Positions 33,476 through 44,083 of a DNA stretch of 64,000 bases are shown here, in pieces (the first letter of the stretch is position 1; each line of letters begins with the position of its first letter). Below the pieces are notes generated by a model. The model was not told the DNA's origin. It did not search any database and saw nothing but the letters and a program-made list of their open reading frames with translations. The DNA comes from Desulfurispira natronophila (lineage in GTDB: Bacteria; Chrysiogenota; Chrysiogenetes; Chrysiogenales; Chrysiogenaceae): assembly GCF_014203025.1 (NCBI RefSeq), contig NZ_JACHID010000001.1, forward strand, positions 186,001 to 250,000. Direction: 5' to 3'. A program made the position numbers and the translations under genes.

Positions 33476-34540
33476 ATGAGCTGGAAGGGATTGATTTATC
33501 ACTACGAAGATTGTCTGCCGGTAAATCAGCGGACACCACGTATAAGTCTCTGCGAAGGCAACACTCCTTTGATACCTTGTCACAATTTGGTGCGTGCTCT
33601 GGGCAATGAAAATCTTGATATTCACCTTAAGTTCGAAGGTCTTAACCCCACCGGATCGTTTAAGGATCGGGGAATGTTTCTTGCTGTAGCCAAAGCCGCT
33701 GAAGAAGGTGCAAAGGCTATTATATGTGCATCCACAGGGAACACTTCTGCCTCAGCAGCAGCCTATGCGGCTCGTGCCGGAATCAAGGCTTATGTGCTTA
33801 TTCCAGATGGAAAAATTGCTTTTGGCAAGCTTTCACAGGCCGTTATGCACGGTGCGAAGGTTATTCAAATAGATGGAAATTTCGATGATGCCTTAAATCT
33901 GGTACGGGACATCTCCGACAAGTTCCCCATAGCCCTGGTGAACAGCGTTAACCCTTACCGTATAGAGGGACAGAAAACCGCAGCTTTTGAGATTATTGAT
34001 GCCCTTGGCGACGCCCCAGATTACCACGTCATACCCGTTGGTAATGCTGGCAATATTACTGCCTACTGGAAAGGTTATAAGGAGTATCATCAGCAAGGCA
34101 AAGCAACTCGACTGCCCAAAATGCTAGGATTTCAGGCAGAAGGTTCAGCTCCTATCGTGCGCGGTGCTCCAGTCAAAGAACCTGAAACCGTAGCTACTGC
34201 TATTCGTATTGGTAATCCTGCCAGCTGGAAGCAGGCAGAAGCTGCACGGGATGAGTCCGGTGGCCTGATCGACATGGTAACTGATGATGAGATACTGCAG
34301 GCTTACACCTTGCTGGCAAGAACAGAAGGAGTCTTTTGTGAGCCTGCCAGTGCTGCGACCATTGCGGGGATTATCAAGCTTAACAATAAAGGTTTTTTCA
34401 CAGATCCATGCCGCCTCAGTTGTACGTTAACCGGCCACGGATTAAAAGACCCAGACACAGCTATGAAGCAGGAAATTGACTTGACCAAATCCACATCCAG
34501 TATGAGTGATGTCCTGCGTGCACTGGGACTTAATTCATGA
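33476..34540 (+). CDS. thrC: Threonine synthase
   Basis: PLP enzyme converting O-phosphohomoserine to threonine, 354 residues, the shorter class like that of Bacillus. The PLP lysine is in [10 protein letters not shown] (Lys63). [32 protein letters not shown] (phosphate-binding loop) and [10 protein letters not shown] are clear. It overlaps the following gene by ATGA. Confidence 0.97.
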   Translation: MSWKGLIYHYEDCLPVNQRTPRISLCEGNTPLIPCHNLVRALGNENLDIHLKFEGLNPTGSFKDRGMFLAVAKAAEEGAKAIICASTGNTSASAAAYAARAGIKAYVLIPDGKIAFGKLSQAVMHGAKVIQIDGNFDDALNLVRDISDKFPIALVNSVNPYRIEGQKTAAFEIIDALGDAPDYHVIPVGNAGNITAYWKGYKEYHQQGKATRLPKMLGFQAEGSAPIVRGAPVKEPETVATAIRIGNPASWKQAEAARDESGGLIDMVTDDEILQAYTLLARTEGVFCEPASAATIAGIIKLNNKGFFTDPCRLSCTLTGHGLKDPDTAMKQEIDLTKSTSSMSDVLRALGLNS

Positions 34541-35745
34541 AACAGGTGGTGTTGTTGGGTGATGGTATGAGCGATCACCCCCTACCTCAGTTTGATAACC
34601 GTACACCTCTGCAAATAGCTAACACCCCCAATATGGATCGCATAGCCCACATGGGTATTGGTGGCAGCACGATTAATGCCCCTGAGCACCTTCCGGTTGG
34701 AAGTGACATATGCAATCTAAGTGTGCTTGGTTATCGACTGGATAGTGGATATACCGGAAGAAGCCCTATCGAAGCAGCCGCTATGGGGGTTGAGCTTAGT
34801 GACAATGATGTAGCCTTTCGCTGTAACCTCGTTACACTTACTGAAGATGGCAGTGTAATGAAGGACTTCAGCGCTGGTCACATTGACAGTGCTGAGGCAG
34901 CAGATATTATCGCATTCCTTAAACATCAACTCGATGGTCCCTCCTTTACCTTCCATGCTGGTGTAAGCTATCGTCATCTGTTAGTCTGGCATGATGGTAT
35001 AGATACATTGCAGACTACTCCACCTCACGATATCTCTGACAAAAAGATAGCACCCCACTTGCCCTTTGGTGATGGTTCTCAAGTGTTGCAAGAACTGATG
35101 AATCGCTCTCAGGAAATTCTAAAATATGCCCCAGTTAACCAAGCACGACGCGCACAGGGTAAGCCGGAGGTCAGCAGCATATGGCTATGGGGACAAGGTA
35201 GACGTCCCAGCTTTCAGTCTTTCTACGATCTTTATGGTAAAAGTGGAGCTATAATCACCGCGGTTGATCTTATGCGCGGAGTAGCCAAATGCATAGGCTT
35301 CAAAATGATTGAAGTCGAAGGGGCCACGGGTTGGATAGATACTAATTACCGTGGAAAGGCTCAGGCATGCATAGATGTTCTGCCCGAAGTTGACTTGGTT
35401 TACTTACATGTAGAAAGCCCTGATGAAGCTGGACATGCCGGACGGGCTGATTACAAGATACAAGCCATTGAGGACTTTGATGCTCAGGTGGTAGGGCCTG
35501 TTTTGGAACACCTTGATAGCGCCTATCCTGAGGCCTACCGGATCGTTACCCTGCCTGATCACCCTACACCGATAGCTGTGCGAACCCATACCCGCGATAG
35601 GGTACCTTTTGCCATGGCTGGTGCAGGAATAAAAGCTGACAGCTGCACTCGGTATAATGAAACCCTCCTGGAAGATGGTTCAGTACATCTGAATGACAGC
35701 ACCCACTTGATGAAAATGTTACTGGGACAAGATTTGTCCTGTTAG
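34537..35745 (+). CDS. ApgM-family (alkaline phosphatase superfamily) protein, predicted homoserine kinase analogue
   Basis: 402 residues, resembling cofactor-independent phosphoglycerate mutase of the archaeal ApgM type. [12 protein letters not shown] begins the metal site. [12 protein letters not shown] contains the nucleophile Ser region. [14 protein letters not shown] and [20 protein letters not shown] supply later metal ligands. It is ATGA-coupled to thrC, downstream of hom, with no thrB in the operon. Comparative genomics has proposed this family as a non-orthologous homoserine kinase in such clusters. I favour that role over phosphoglycerate mutase, but the sequence alone does not decide. 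Confidence 0.85.
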   Translation: MKQVVLLGDGMSDHPLPQFDNRTPLQIANTPNMDRIAHMGIGGSTINAPEHLPVGSDICNLSVLGYRLDSGYTGRSPIEAAAMGVELSDNDVAFRCNLVTLTEDGSVMKDFSAGHIDSAEAADIIAFLKHQLDGPSFTFHAGVSYRHLLVWHDGIDTLQTTPPHDISDKKIAPHLPFGDGSQVLQELMNRSQEILKYAPVNQARRAQGKPEVSSIWLWGQGRRPSFQSFYDLYGKSGAIITAVDLMRGVAKCIGFKMIEVEGATGWIDTNYRGKAQACIDVLPEVDLVYLHVESPDEAGHAGRADYKIQAIEDFDAQVVGPVLEHLDSAYPEAYRIVTLPDHPTPIAVRTHTRDRVPFAMAGAGIKADSCTRYNETLLEDGSVHLNDSTHLMKMLLGQDLSC

Positions 35746-35818
35746 TAATTAACAGGTTGATGTCAAAAGATAAACCAACAAGCCTCACTTATAAACTCTG
35801 CAAAAGAAAGGGAGTTAC

Positions 35819-37057
35819 ATGGCACTTATTGCAATGAAATTTGGCGGAACCAGCGTTGGTTCGGTAGAGAAAATTAGAAATGTTGCCCGCATTGTGGCAG
35901 ACGTTAAAAACCAGGGCAACGATGTCGTAGTAGCCGTCAGCGCCATGTCTGGAGAAACAGACCGCTTGGTAGGATTGGTTAATGAGGTATCACCTCATGC
36001 GAATCCACGTGAATACGACCAGGTGGTATCAACTGGCGAGCAGGTAACTATAGGTCTGCTTTCATTGGCCTTACAGGAAATGGGTCACGATGCTGTTTCT
36101 TTCACTGGATGGCAAATGGGCATGATTACCGACAGTGCCCACACAAAAGCACGCATAGAAGAAATACGTGCAGATCGCATAAAAAAAGCCATCAGTGAGG
36201 GGAAAGCAGTAATAGTCGCTGGGTTTCAGGGTATTACCCAGGACACCCATGATGTTGCCACGCTGGGCCGGGGTGGATCGGACACCACTGCTGTAGCTGT
36301 TGCAGTGGGTCTCAATGCAGATCGATGTGATATATACACTGATGTCGACGGTGTCTACACTACTGATCCACGCATAGTATCAGAAGCACGACGGCTAAAA
36401 ATTATTTCGTACGACGAAATGCTGGAAATGGCTAGCCTGGGGGCCAAGGTGCTTCAGACACGCAGTGTAGAGTTTGCAAAAAAATACAACATGCCTGTGC
36501 GTGTTCGCTCTACATTTAAGCCTGAAGATGATGGTACACTGGTAACTACAGAGGAGGATCCCAATATGGAACAGGTAATGATTTCTGGAATTGCATTTAA
36601 TAAAAATGAAGCCAAAATTACGCTTACTCGGGTTAAAGACCAACCAGGTTTGGCCAGCACAATATTCAGCGCAATTGCTGAGAAAAATGTCAACGTGGAT
36701 GTCATTATTCAAAACATATCACCTCGCGGTGACGGTGAAACGGATCTTTCATTCACCGTACCTAAAAATGAAGCCCACAATGCTGTTGCTGCAGTTCAGG
36801 GCCTTAAGGACAGTCATCAGATTGGTGATATTTTGCTGGATGAGAAAGTATCTAAAGTATCTATAGTTGGTGCTGGAATGCACTCTCATGCCGGAGTGGC
36901 AGCTAAAATGTTTACTGCCTTGGCTGATGAAGGCATCAATATTATGATGATATCCACTTCAGAAATTAAAGTTTCTTGTGTTATAGCTGAAAAATACACT
37001 GAACTAGCGGTGCGAGCTCTTCACGAAGCCTTTGAGCTTGATAAAGACGGTAACTAA
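35819..37057 (+). CDS. lysC: Aspartate kinase
   Basis: First step of the aspartate family pathway, 412 residues. The KFGGTSVGS motif (6-14), SGETDRLVGL, STGEQV, GRGGSDTTAVA and the YTDVDGVYTTDPR segment define the kinase. Two C-terminal ACT domains (about 265-410, for example VKDQPGLASTIFSAIAE and VGAGMHSHAGVAAKMF) bind Lys and/or Thr. The ribosome binding site AAGGGAG is good. It lies 73 bases after the ApgM-type gene. Confidence 0.97.
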   Translation: MALIAMKFGGTSVGSVEKIRNVARIVADVKNQGNDVVVAVSAMSGETDRLVGLVNEVSPHANPREYDQVVSTGEQVTIGLLSLALQEMGHDAVSFTGWQMGMITDSAHTKARIEEIRADRIKKAISEGKAVIVAGFQGITQDTHDVATLGRGGSDTTAVAVAVGLNADRCDIYTDVDGVYTTDPRIVSEARRLKIISYDEMLEMASLGAKVLQTRSVEFAKKYNMPVRVRSTFKPEDDGTLVTTEEDPNMEQVMISGIAFNKNEAKITLTRVKDQPGLASTIFSAIAEKNVNVDVIIQNISPRGDGETDLSFTVPKNEAHNAVAAVQGLKDSHQIGDILLDEKVSKVSIVGAGMHSHAGVAAKMFTALADEGINIMMISTSEIKVSCVIAEKYTELAVRALHEAFELDKDGN

Positions 37058-37076
37058 AATAATTGGGGGTACATAT

Positions 37077-37580
37077 ATGATTAGTCAAAGTATGCAGGAT
37101 GCGTTGAATCTTCAAATACAGCATGAAATTTATTCGGCACACCTCTATCTCGCAATGTCTTCCCACTGCGAAAGCGAAGGCCTGAAGGGTTTTGCCCACT
37201 GGTTCAAATTGCAGTATGACGAAGAAATGATGCATGCCATGAAGTTTTATGATTACATTCAGGATCAGGGAGCCAAGGCTATTGTACCAGCCATTGAAGC
37301 TCCCCCAGCAGAGTTTGATTCGCCACTCCTTATGTTTGAGGAGGTGCTCAAGCATGAGCAGTTTGTCACAGCTCGCATAAACGATTTGGTGGATTTATCC
37401 TTGAGTGAAAAGGACCACGCTACTCATATCTTCCTGCAATGGTTTGTTACCGAACAAGTAGAAGAAGAGGCGACGGCTAATGATATTATAGATCAGCTCA
37501 AGATGGTTGGCAGTGAAAAGACCGGATTGTTTATGATCAACCGGGAGATGGCAAGCCGCGCCGCAGTACCTGCACAGTAA
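37077..37580 (+). CDS. ftnA: Ferritin
   Basis: Non-haem iron storage protein of 167 residues. Ferroxidase residues are visible as the Glu in QIQHEIYSAHLYLAM (about 17), the Glu/His pair in YDEEMMHAMKFY, a Glu in KHEQFV and the WFVTEQVEEE segment. The start chosen is ATG 37077. An earlier in-frame ATG lies inside lysC. The ribosome binding site is GGGGGT. Six bases separate it from gph. Confidence 0.95.
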   Translation: MISQSMQDALNLQIQHEIYSAHLYLAMSSHCESEGLKGFAHWFKLQYDEEMMHAMKFYDYIQDQGAKAIVPAIEAPPAEFDSPLLMFEEVLKHEQFVTARINDLVDLSLSEKDHATHIFLQWFVTEQVEEEATANDIIDQLKMVGSEKTGLFMINREMASRAAVPAQ

Positions 37581-37586
37581 ATCCCT

Positions 37587-38228
37587 ATGAATTATTCCCT
37601 TTATGCGTTTGACTTTGATGGCACTCTAGTCAATTCACTTCCTGACCTAACCAGCACACTGAACCATGTGTCTCAGTGTGCTGGACTGGAAGTTAGATTT
37701 AGTCAAAATCACGTTTCTACCATGGTTGGTGATGGAGTAACAGTGCTCCTGCAACGAGCCTTTCCCACTGTTAGAGATCAGGAAGGGCTTCGTGAAATAT
37801 TCGACACTTACTACGCAGCTCACTGCAGCTCTGAAACTGAGCTTTATCCAGATGTACTTAGTACACTGAATGCCTTAAAAGCAGCTGGCAAGGAACTCGT
37901 TGTTATTACTAACAAGCCTCAGCGTTTTACTGCGCCAATGCTTATTAACCTGGAGCTGCAAGAGTTCTTTACAGTCGTCTATTGCGGCGATACCTTTGAC
38001 TATAAAAAACCCGACCCTCGGGTCATGCAAAAATTGCTTGGTTCACGCTCCATTCCAGCACATGATGCACTTATGGTAGGTGACAGCAGTAATGACATAC
38101 ATTGCGCTGCGGAGGCAGGTGTGGACAGTGTATTGGTTATGTATGGCTATGGTGTAGAAGGGGCGCTGCAAAGCCATATTAAACCTACCTACACGGTTGA
38201 ATCTTTACAGGAACTGTTGCAGCTTTAA
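37587..38228 (+). CDS. gph: HAD-family phosphoglycolate phosphatase
   Basis: Predicted 2-phosphoglycolate phosphatase, 213 residues. HAD motif I is FDFDGTLVNS (nucleophile Asp9). Motif II is VITNKP, motif III a Lys in YKKPDP, and motif IV VGDSSNDIHCA. The cap domain lies between motifs I and II, as in Gph. The close family member PpaX or another sugar phosphatase is possible. The stop TAA shares a base with the priA ATG (TAATG). Confidence 0.88.
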   Translation: MNYSLYAFDFDGTLVNSLPDLTSTLNHVSQCAGLEVRFSQNHVSTMVGDGVTVLLQRAFPTVRDQEGLREIFDTYYAAHCSSETELYPDVLSTLNALKAAGKELVVITNKPQRFTAPMLINLELQEFFTVVYCGDTFDYKKPDPRVMQKLLGSRSIPAHDALMVGDSSNDIHCAAEAGVDSVLVMYGYGVEGALQSHIKPTYTVESLQELLQL

Positions 38229-40315
38229 TGTGGTACTGCTCAGTAGCAATATCTGGATTCAACGAACTTTACACTTATTCCAGCAATACTGCGATAGGCG
38301 AAGGCGTAGTAGTACTGGTGCCATTTGGGCGCTCGAGCAGACGAGCTGTTGTGCTTGATTGCTCTCAAGAGGCAAGTTACCAAGGTGTAATTAAATCTGT
38401 TAAAGCTGTTTACTCTCATCTTCGTCTTACCTCAAAGCAAATTCGGCTGGCTCGGTGGCTTGCAGATTATTATTTTTTTGATACTGCCAACTACCTGCAG
38501 ATGATGATACCTTTTCATCATGAAGACATTGAGCTTCCTCGCCATATTATCCTCAATTCAGACTACCAGCTTCCTGGCAATGCGACCCGTATGGCCAGCT
38601 ACATAGAGAAAATCAAATCAGGAACTGTTTCATATACAAATCAACTTCCAGCTGAAGTACTTCGACGACTCTTGCAACGTAATATTATTACTGTCAGTGA
38701 CCGTAAAACGGTGTCTGCTTTCCAGCCAACTCAAAGATTCGAAAAGCTGACGTCGTTGCAACATGCTGCATATGAAACCTGCCGCGACAGCAATCAACAA
38801 GTTTTACTGCAAGGGGTTACCGGCAGTGGTAAGACAGAGATATACCTTTGCCTGATGGAAAATATTTTACAAAAAGGCAAGGGAGTCATCTACTTAGTTC
38901 CGGAAATAAATCTAACCACAGAACTGGAAAAGCGACTGAAGTGCGAATTTGGCCAAAGAGTTGCGCTCATACACTCACAGATAACCCAGCGTGAAAAATT
39001 CCGTCAGTACAAAGCCATAGAGCAAGGCCAAATTGATATTGTAGTAGGGGCACGCAGCGCTGTATTTGCCCCCTTGCCTAACTTAGGACTTATCGTAGTT
39101 GACGAGGAACAAGATAGCTCTTACTACCAGTCGGAAAGTCCAGTTTACCATGCACGTGATGTAGCTATGGTTCGTGGTCAACTTGAAAATGCCAAAGTTG
39201 TACTGGGCAGTGCAACTCCCTCACTGGAAAGTTATTACAATTCGCACACCGGGAAGTATAAATTCGTGGAGTTGAACCAGCGCTATGGTGGCACTTTACC
39301 AACTATTCACATTATACCTAACCCCGAGACCATCAATGAGCCCTTATCACCCAGGTTGCATAACGAACTTGAGAGGCACTTAGCGCAAAATCATCAGGCA
39401 ATAATCATGCTGAATCGACGGGGCTTCAGTCCCTACTCAGTATGCACGCAGTGTCACAACTCCCAGCGTTGTCCACATTGTGATGTAGCCTTAACCTATC
39501 ATAAATCTATGGGAAAGCTCTTATGCCACTACTGCCAGTACTCTCGGTCGTACCCGGGTAGCTGTCTACATTGTAAAAGCTCAGAAATACATCTTCAAGG
39601 CTACGGAACCCAGAAGGTTGAAGAACAACTGTTCGATCTCTTCCGTAATTATGGCGTTTTACGCATGGATCGAGATACTGCAGGGCGACGTAGCAAAGCT
39701 GAGCAAATTATTGATGAATTTACTAGTGGCAAACAGCGCCTGCTGGTAGGTACACAAATGATTGCTAAAGGACACAATTTCCCTGAGGTTGAGTTAGTGG
39801 GGATTATAGGAATCGATTATTTGCTCAATATGCCTGATTTTCGTGCATCTGAGCGCGTGTATCAGTTGCTTATGCAGGTTGCTGGACGAGCAGGAAGAGC
39901 GAAAAAGAACCAAGCTCATGTATATATACAAACCAGCTACCCAGAGTTATCTGCAATAGAATGCACTGCCCAAGGTACGCAAGAAAAATTTTACCAGCAG
40001 GAGTTGCAAATGCGTCAGATGCTAGGCTATCCTCCATTTAGTCGAATGGCCGTAGTAGCCATTAGCGGTAGCGACCGAGAGTCAGTGGTTCAAGCTTTAG
40101 ATGCCATAGCAGACTGTTCTGCTGTAGATGGTGTGGAACAGATGGGGCCTGCACCATTCTTGGTGGAAATGACCCGTAAAAGGTATCAGTGGAAGCTGGT
40201 GCTAAAAAGTAAATCCCGGTCAAAACTCAAGGAAGCTCTATTATTGGCAAACAACTGTGTACTTTCTAGCAGCATACAACGCAAAATTTTTGTCGACCCA
40301 GTTGGTATATTATAA
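38228..40315 (+). CDS. priA: Primosomal protein N', replication restart helicase PriA
   Basis: Superfamily 2 helicase of 695 residues that reloads DnaB at stalled forks. The N-terminal DNA-binding region precedes Walker A GVTGSGKT (about 196-203). Walker B is VVDEEQ where most PriA have DEEH. Two zinc sites follow, with CTQC/CPHC and CHYC/CLHC pairs (about 404-445). GYGTQKVEEQL and the motif V/VI region LVGTQMIAKGHNFPEV ... QVAGRAGRA are clear. Coupled to gph. Confidence 0.96.
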   Translation: MWYCSVAISGFNELYTYSSNTAIGEGVVVLVPFGRSSRRAVVLDCSQEASYQGVIKSVKAVYSHLRLTSKQIRLARWLADYYFFDTANYLQMMIPFHHEDIELPRHIILNSDYQLPGNATRMASYIEKIKSGTVSYTNQLPAEVLRRLLQRNIITVSDRKTVSAFQPTQRFEKLTSLQHAAYETCRDSNQQVLLQGVTGSGKTEIYLCLMENILQKGKGVIYLVPEINLTTELEKRLKCEFGQRVALIHSQITQREKFRQYKAIEQGQIDIVVGARSAVFAPLPNLGLIVVDEEQDSSYYQSESPVYHARDVAMVRGQLENAKVVLGSATPSLESYYNSHTGKYKFVELNQRYGGTLPTIHIIPNPETINEPLSPRLHNELERHLAQNHQAIIMLNRRGFSPYSVCTQCHNSQRCPHCDVALTYHKSMGKLLCHYCQYSRSYPGSCLHCKSSEIHLQGYGTQKVEEQLFDLFRNYGVLRMDRDTAGRRSKAEQIIDEFTSGKQRLLVGTQMIAKGHNFPEVELVGIIGIDYLLNMPDFRASERVYQLLMQVAGRAGRAKKNQAHVYIQTSYPELSAIECTAQGTQEKFYQQELQMRQMLGYPPFSRMAVVAISGSDRESVVQALDAIADCSAVDGVEQMGPAPFLVEMTRKRYQWKLVLKSKSRSKLKEALLLANNCVLSSSIQRKIFVDPVGIL

Positions 40316-40491
40316 AATACCCCTATTCTTAAACGCACATTACCGTCTACACATACAAAAAAGCTAATCGTGGCTTATTGAAATAGCCCAAGTATTGATT
40401 GTAGAGAAATGCTGCTAGCAAAAATATTCCTTGGTTCACTTTACTCCTTTGGCCAGCAGTTAAAGAATTTTCTTAATAAGAGGTTTACCAT

Positions 40492-41010
40492 ATGTTCATG
40501 GAGATGATTCGAAAGCGTCGCAGCATTCGACAGTTTACCGATCAACCCATAGCCAAAGAGACTCAAAATCTAGTAATTGAAGCAGCACTGCGGGCACCGT
40601 CATCAAGAAGTCGCCAGCCTTGGGAGTACTATATAGTTGATAACCCAGATATAATGGATAAATTGTCTCTCAGTAAACCCCATGGAAGTGCATTTGTTGC
40701 TGAGGCGACATTCGTCATTGTAATTGCAGCTGATCCGACTAAATGTGACGTGTGGATTGAAGATACTTCAGTCGCTGCTACCTATATCCAGTTAGCTGCA
40801 GAATCTCTAGGTCTGGGCAGCACTTGGGTACAACTGCGCCAACGTCCCCACGATGACTTGTACAGTGCATCTCAATGGGTTCAACAACTTTTGGATATCC
40901 CATCCCACCTGGAGGTGCCGTGTTTTATTGCCATGGGCTATCCGAACCAAGTTCTGCCAGCCTGGAAAGAAAGCGACCTTGAATACTCAAAAGTTCACCG
41001 AATCCCATAG
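40492..41010 (+). CDS. Nitroreductase family protein
   Basis: FMN-dependent oxidoreductase of 172 residues. Typical FMN-contact segments are IRKRRSIRQFTDQPI near the N-terminus, APSSRSRQPWEYYIV, DTSVAATYIQLAAESLGLGSTWVQL, and IAMGYPNQVLP toward the end. The natural substrate cannot be told from sequence. It is a short form of the family. The ribosome binding site AAGAGG is adequate. Single gene, with 176 empty bases upstream and 163 downstream. Confidence 0.88.
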   Translation: MFMEMIRKRRSIRQFTDQPIAKETQNLVIEAALRAPSSRSRQPWEYYIVDNPDIMDKLSLSKPHGSAFVAEATFVIVIAADPTKCDVWIEDTSVAATYIQLAAESLGLGSTWVQLRQRPHDDLYSASQWVQQLLDIPSHLEVPCFIAMGYPNQVLPAWKESDLEYSKVHRIP

Positions 41011-41173
41011 TAGCAACAAGCTATTAGTTTTGTTTGATGGTAGGAGAAAATTACTTATTGCTGCGATATTTGCTCCACGCTGTTACCAGCCTGCTCGGCT
41101 AGTAGATTATTGCTTTATATAGCGCAAAGCAAAGAGAGCATCCTCATGGCGGCACAGGACATAAGGAAGTAAT

Positions 41174-42241
41174 ATGTTAGAGAAACTATATGATATTGAA
41201 GAGCGCTATCAGATGCTCAGTGCCGAGCTGTCACAGCCAGGGGTTGCCGGGGACAGTAATCGGGTTCAACAGATTACATGCGAAATAAGTGAACTGCGCG
41301 AAATAGTGGAAACATTTCAGCGCTACCAGGAAGTATGTCGGGAGCTTGAAGAAAATGAAACCATGTTGTCGGAAGAAAAAGATCGTGAACTACGTGACTT
41401 AATACAGCAGGAGTGCAGCGAGCTTATACACCAAAGAGACACACTGCATGAGCAACTGCGACAACTGCTCATACCGAAAGACCCCAATGATGATAAAAAC
41501 GTAATCCTGGAGGTTCGTGCCGGTACAGGTGGTGAAGAGGCATCACTGTTTGCAGCAGACCTTTTTCGTATGTATAGCCGTTACGCAGACTCTTTAGGTT
41601 GGAAAATGGAGATACTCAGTACCAATGACTCCAGCTCCGGTGGATTCAAGGAAATAGTATGCCTGGTACAGGGACGAGGAGTTTATGGTCGTCTTAAATT
41701 TGAATCCGGTACCCACCGGGTACAACGGGTGCCTGAAACCGAATCACAAGGACGCATCCACACTTCTGCTGTGACCGTTGCGGTGCTACCGGAAGCACAG
41801 GAAGTCGATATAGAAATAAATCCATCCGATTTACGCATTGACGTCTATCGTTCCAGTGGTGCTGGTGGTCAGCACGTAAACACAACGGACTCTGCCGTTC
41901 GTATTACTCATGTCCCCACTGGCGTAGTTGTTGCTTGTCAAGATGGTCGCTCGCAGCATAAAAACAAGGAAAAAGCGCTACAGGTTTTGCGCTCTCGACT
42001 TCTTGATCATGCGGAGCAGCAAGCAGATTCAGACCGCAGTCAAGCTCGGAAAGAGCAGGTAGGTTCCGGTGACCGAAGCGAACGTATTCGCACCTACAAT
42101 TTCCCGCAGGGTCGCGTAACGGACCATCGAATTAACTTGACGCTACACCGACTAGATCAGGTGTTGGCAGGAGACCTCGAGGAAATTATCGACACGCTGA
42201 TACAGAGCAGTCGAGCAGGTGAGTTAAGTGGCAAATCCTGA
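41174..42241 (+). CDS. prfA: Peptide chain release factor 1
   Basis: Decodes UAA and UAG stop codons, 355 residues. The GGQ motif lies in [19 protein letters not shown] (about residue 230), the site methylated by PrmC. The codon-recognition region has the RF1-type PxT-containing [17 protein letters not shown]2 is excluded by length and by lack of a frameshift site. The ribosome binding site AAGGAAG is good. It overlaps prmC by 14 bases. Confidence 0.97.
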   Translation: MLEKLYDIEERYQMLSAELSQPGVAGDSNRVQQITCEISELREIVETFQRYQEVCRELEENETMLSEEKDRELRDLIQQECSELIHQRDTLHEQLRQLLIPKDPNDDKNVILEVRAGTGGEEASLFAADLFRMYSRYADSLGWKMEILSTNDSSSGGFKEIVCLVQGRGVYGRLKFESGTHRVQRVPETESQGRIHTSAVTVAVLPEAQEVDIEINPSDLRIDVYRSSGAGGQHVNTTDSAVRITHVPTGVVVACQDGRSQHKNKEKALQVLRSRLLDHAEQQADSDRSQARKEQVGSGDRSERIRTYNFPQGRVTDHRINLTLHRLDQVLAGDLEEIIDTLIQSSRAGELSGKS

Positions 42242-43097
42242 AAGGTGGACCCTGCAGCGTATGCTGCGATGGAGCACTGATTACTTCAAAGACAAAAGAG
42301 TCAATGCTCCACGTTATAGTGCTGAAACGCTCTTGTCTATGATCTGTGGTTTTTCTCAGCGCATGGATATTTATGTTCAATTTGATCGCCCCTTGGAGGA
42401 ACATGAGCTACAGGCGTACAAGTTATTGATTAAACGCCGAGTCGCTGGAGAGCCACTTGCTTACATAACCGGTACACAAAACTTTTTAGGTTTGGACTTC
42501 AGTGTCGTCAAAGGAGTCTTGATCCCGCGCTTTGATACCGAGAATATAGCTATAACAGCTGTGGAGTGGCTTCGCAATAAAGACAAAGATGCTTCACCAC
42601 ACGCCGTACTGGACCTTTGTTGTGGCACCGGTGCTTTGGGCATCGCAACAGTCAAGCTTTCCCATCGTCAATGTGACTTAACCCTTGCTGATATTGATCC
42701 ATTGGCACTTGACTGCAGTCGAGATAATGGCTGGAAACATCTGCCACAGAGCGATTTAAAAGTTATTAAAAGTAATATGTTTGAATGCATTGATCATCAA
42801 TTTGACGTCATCCTCTGCAACCCTCCCTATCTAACTCAATATGAAATAGATCAGCTCGATGGCGAGATGACTCAAGAGCCAACCATAGCACTTTACGGCG
42901 GTGAAGATGGACTGGACTTCTATCGTATTCTGGCAGAGAACTACTCCCGCTACCTCAAACCAAATGGATGCATGTTTGTGGAGGCGGGGTATCAGCAGAA
43001 AAACCAACTGCGTGATTTATTTGGCAATGCATGGCAGGATGAAATCTATGATAAAGCAGACCGTTTTCGAGGCGCTCATATAAGCCCGGTGTATTAG
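42228..43097 (+). CDS. prmC: Release factor glutamine methyltransferase
   Basis: N5-glutamine methyltransferase modifying the GGQ motif of release factors, 289 residues. An N-terminal helical domain is followed by PRFDTE, the SAM motif [13 protein letters not shown] and the substrate motif NPPY (about 198-201). The start is GTG 42228 inside prfA, with AGGTGA upstream. The prfA-prmC order is widely conserved, which supports the assignment over other HemK-like enzymes. Confidence 0.95.
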   Translation: MANPERWTLQRMLRWSTDYFKDKRVNAPRYSAETLLSMICGFSQRMDIYVQFDRPLEEHELQAYKLLIKRRVAGEPLAYITGTQNFLGLDFSVVKGVLIPRFDTENIAITAVEWLRNKDKDASPHAVLDLCCGTGALGIATVKLSHRQCDLTLADIDPLALDCSRDNGWKHLPQSDLKVIKSNMFECIDHQFDVILCNPPYLTQYEIDQLDGEMTQEPTIALYGGEDGLDFYRILAENYSRYLKPNGCMFVEAGYQQKNQLRDLFGNAWQDEIYDKADRFRGAHISPVY

Positions 43098-43105
43098 AGA
43101 GGTGG

Positions 43106-44017
43106 ATGATAGTGACAACATCAATTCCTGTATATTACCTGCCTATTCAGTGCTCTGACCATTGGCAAGATTACGAATTCATTGATGGTAATTTAGGCAT
43201 GAAGTATGAGCGCTGGGGTGATGTGAAACTGGTGCGACCAGATCCTTTGGTCTTGTGGCCCAGCCAGTCTGAGGCGCCATGGAGCAACTATGACGGCTGG
43301 TATCATCGCAGCTCTAAAGGTGGGGGACACTGGGACTTTCAGCGGTCACTGCCTGCATCGTGGAAGGTTCATTATCGCAATTTAAGGTTTATAGTGCGAC
43401 CAACTGACTTTAAACATACAGGACTTTTTCCAGAGCAGGCAGTAAATTGGGATTGGTTTATGCCCCTCATTAAAGAGAGTGCAGAAGCAAAGCTTTCAGT
43501 ACTGAATCTTTTTGGGTACACTGGTGGTGCGACTATTGCCGCTGCTCGTGCAGGTGCAGAAGTTTGCCACGTAGATGCAGCAAAAGGGATGGTGAATTGG
43601 TGTAGGGAAAATGCGCAAGCCAATAATCTTGAGCAAGCTCCTATTCGCTATATAGTAGATGATTGCATGAAGTTTGTGCAGCGTGAAGGTCGTCGAGGTA
43701 ATCGCTATCACGGCATTATCATGGATCCCCCTTCATACGGACGAGGTAAAAACGGTGAGATCTGGAAGCTTGAAAAAAATTTGTGGGAGCTACTCGTTGC
43801 CTGTCGAGAAATACTATCCACAGATGCTCGATTCTTTCTGATTAACTCCTACACAACTGGTGTGTCTCCAACCGTGCTGGCCAATATGCTTCAGGACATA
43901 GTCTCGGGTATGGGTGGCTCTATCTATTGTGGCGAAGTTGGGTTGACCTGTAAAAGCGATGGCAAAGCTCTGCCTTGCGGTATTTTTTGTCGCTGGGTTC
44001 GCCAGGATGTTAACTAA
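43106..44017 (+). CDS. Class I SAM-dependent (rRNA-type) methyltransferase
   Basis: 303 residues resembling the catalytic half of RlmI/YccW and related 5-methylcytosine rRNA methyltransferases (COG1092), without the N-terminal PUA domain. The motifs are NLFGYTGGATIAAARAGAEVCHVDAAKGMVNW (SAM site, spread over about 130-165) and IMDPPSYGRG (catalytic region). An adjoining N-terminal beta-rich part holds EAPWSNYDGWYHR. Start ATG 43106 or GTG 43112 are both possible. It is 8 bases after prmC and so in the same transcript. Confidence 0.85.
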   Translation: MIVTTSIPVYYLPIQCSDHWQDYEFIDGNLGMKYERWGDVKLVRPDPLVLWPSQSEAPWSNYDGWYHRSSKGGGHWDFQRSLPASWKVHYRNLRFIVRPTDFKHTGLFPEQAVNWDWFMPLIKESAEAKLSVLNLFGYTGGATIAAARAGAEVCHVDAAKGMVNWCRENAQANNLEQAPIRYIVDDCMKFVQREGRRGNRYHGIIMDPPSYGRGKNGEIWKLEKNLWELLVACREILSTDARFFLINSYTTGVSPTVLANMLQDIVSGMGGSIYCGEVGLTCKSDGKALPCGIFCRWVRQDVN

Positions 44018-44083
44018 GCGCAGACAGAAGCACCCTTCAGGTAAGTACAGTTCAATTTTATGGTGATATGAGTGTTGTTAGCG

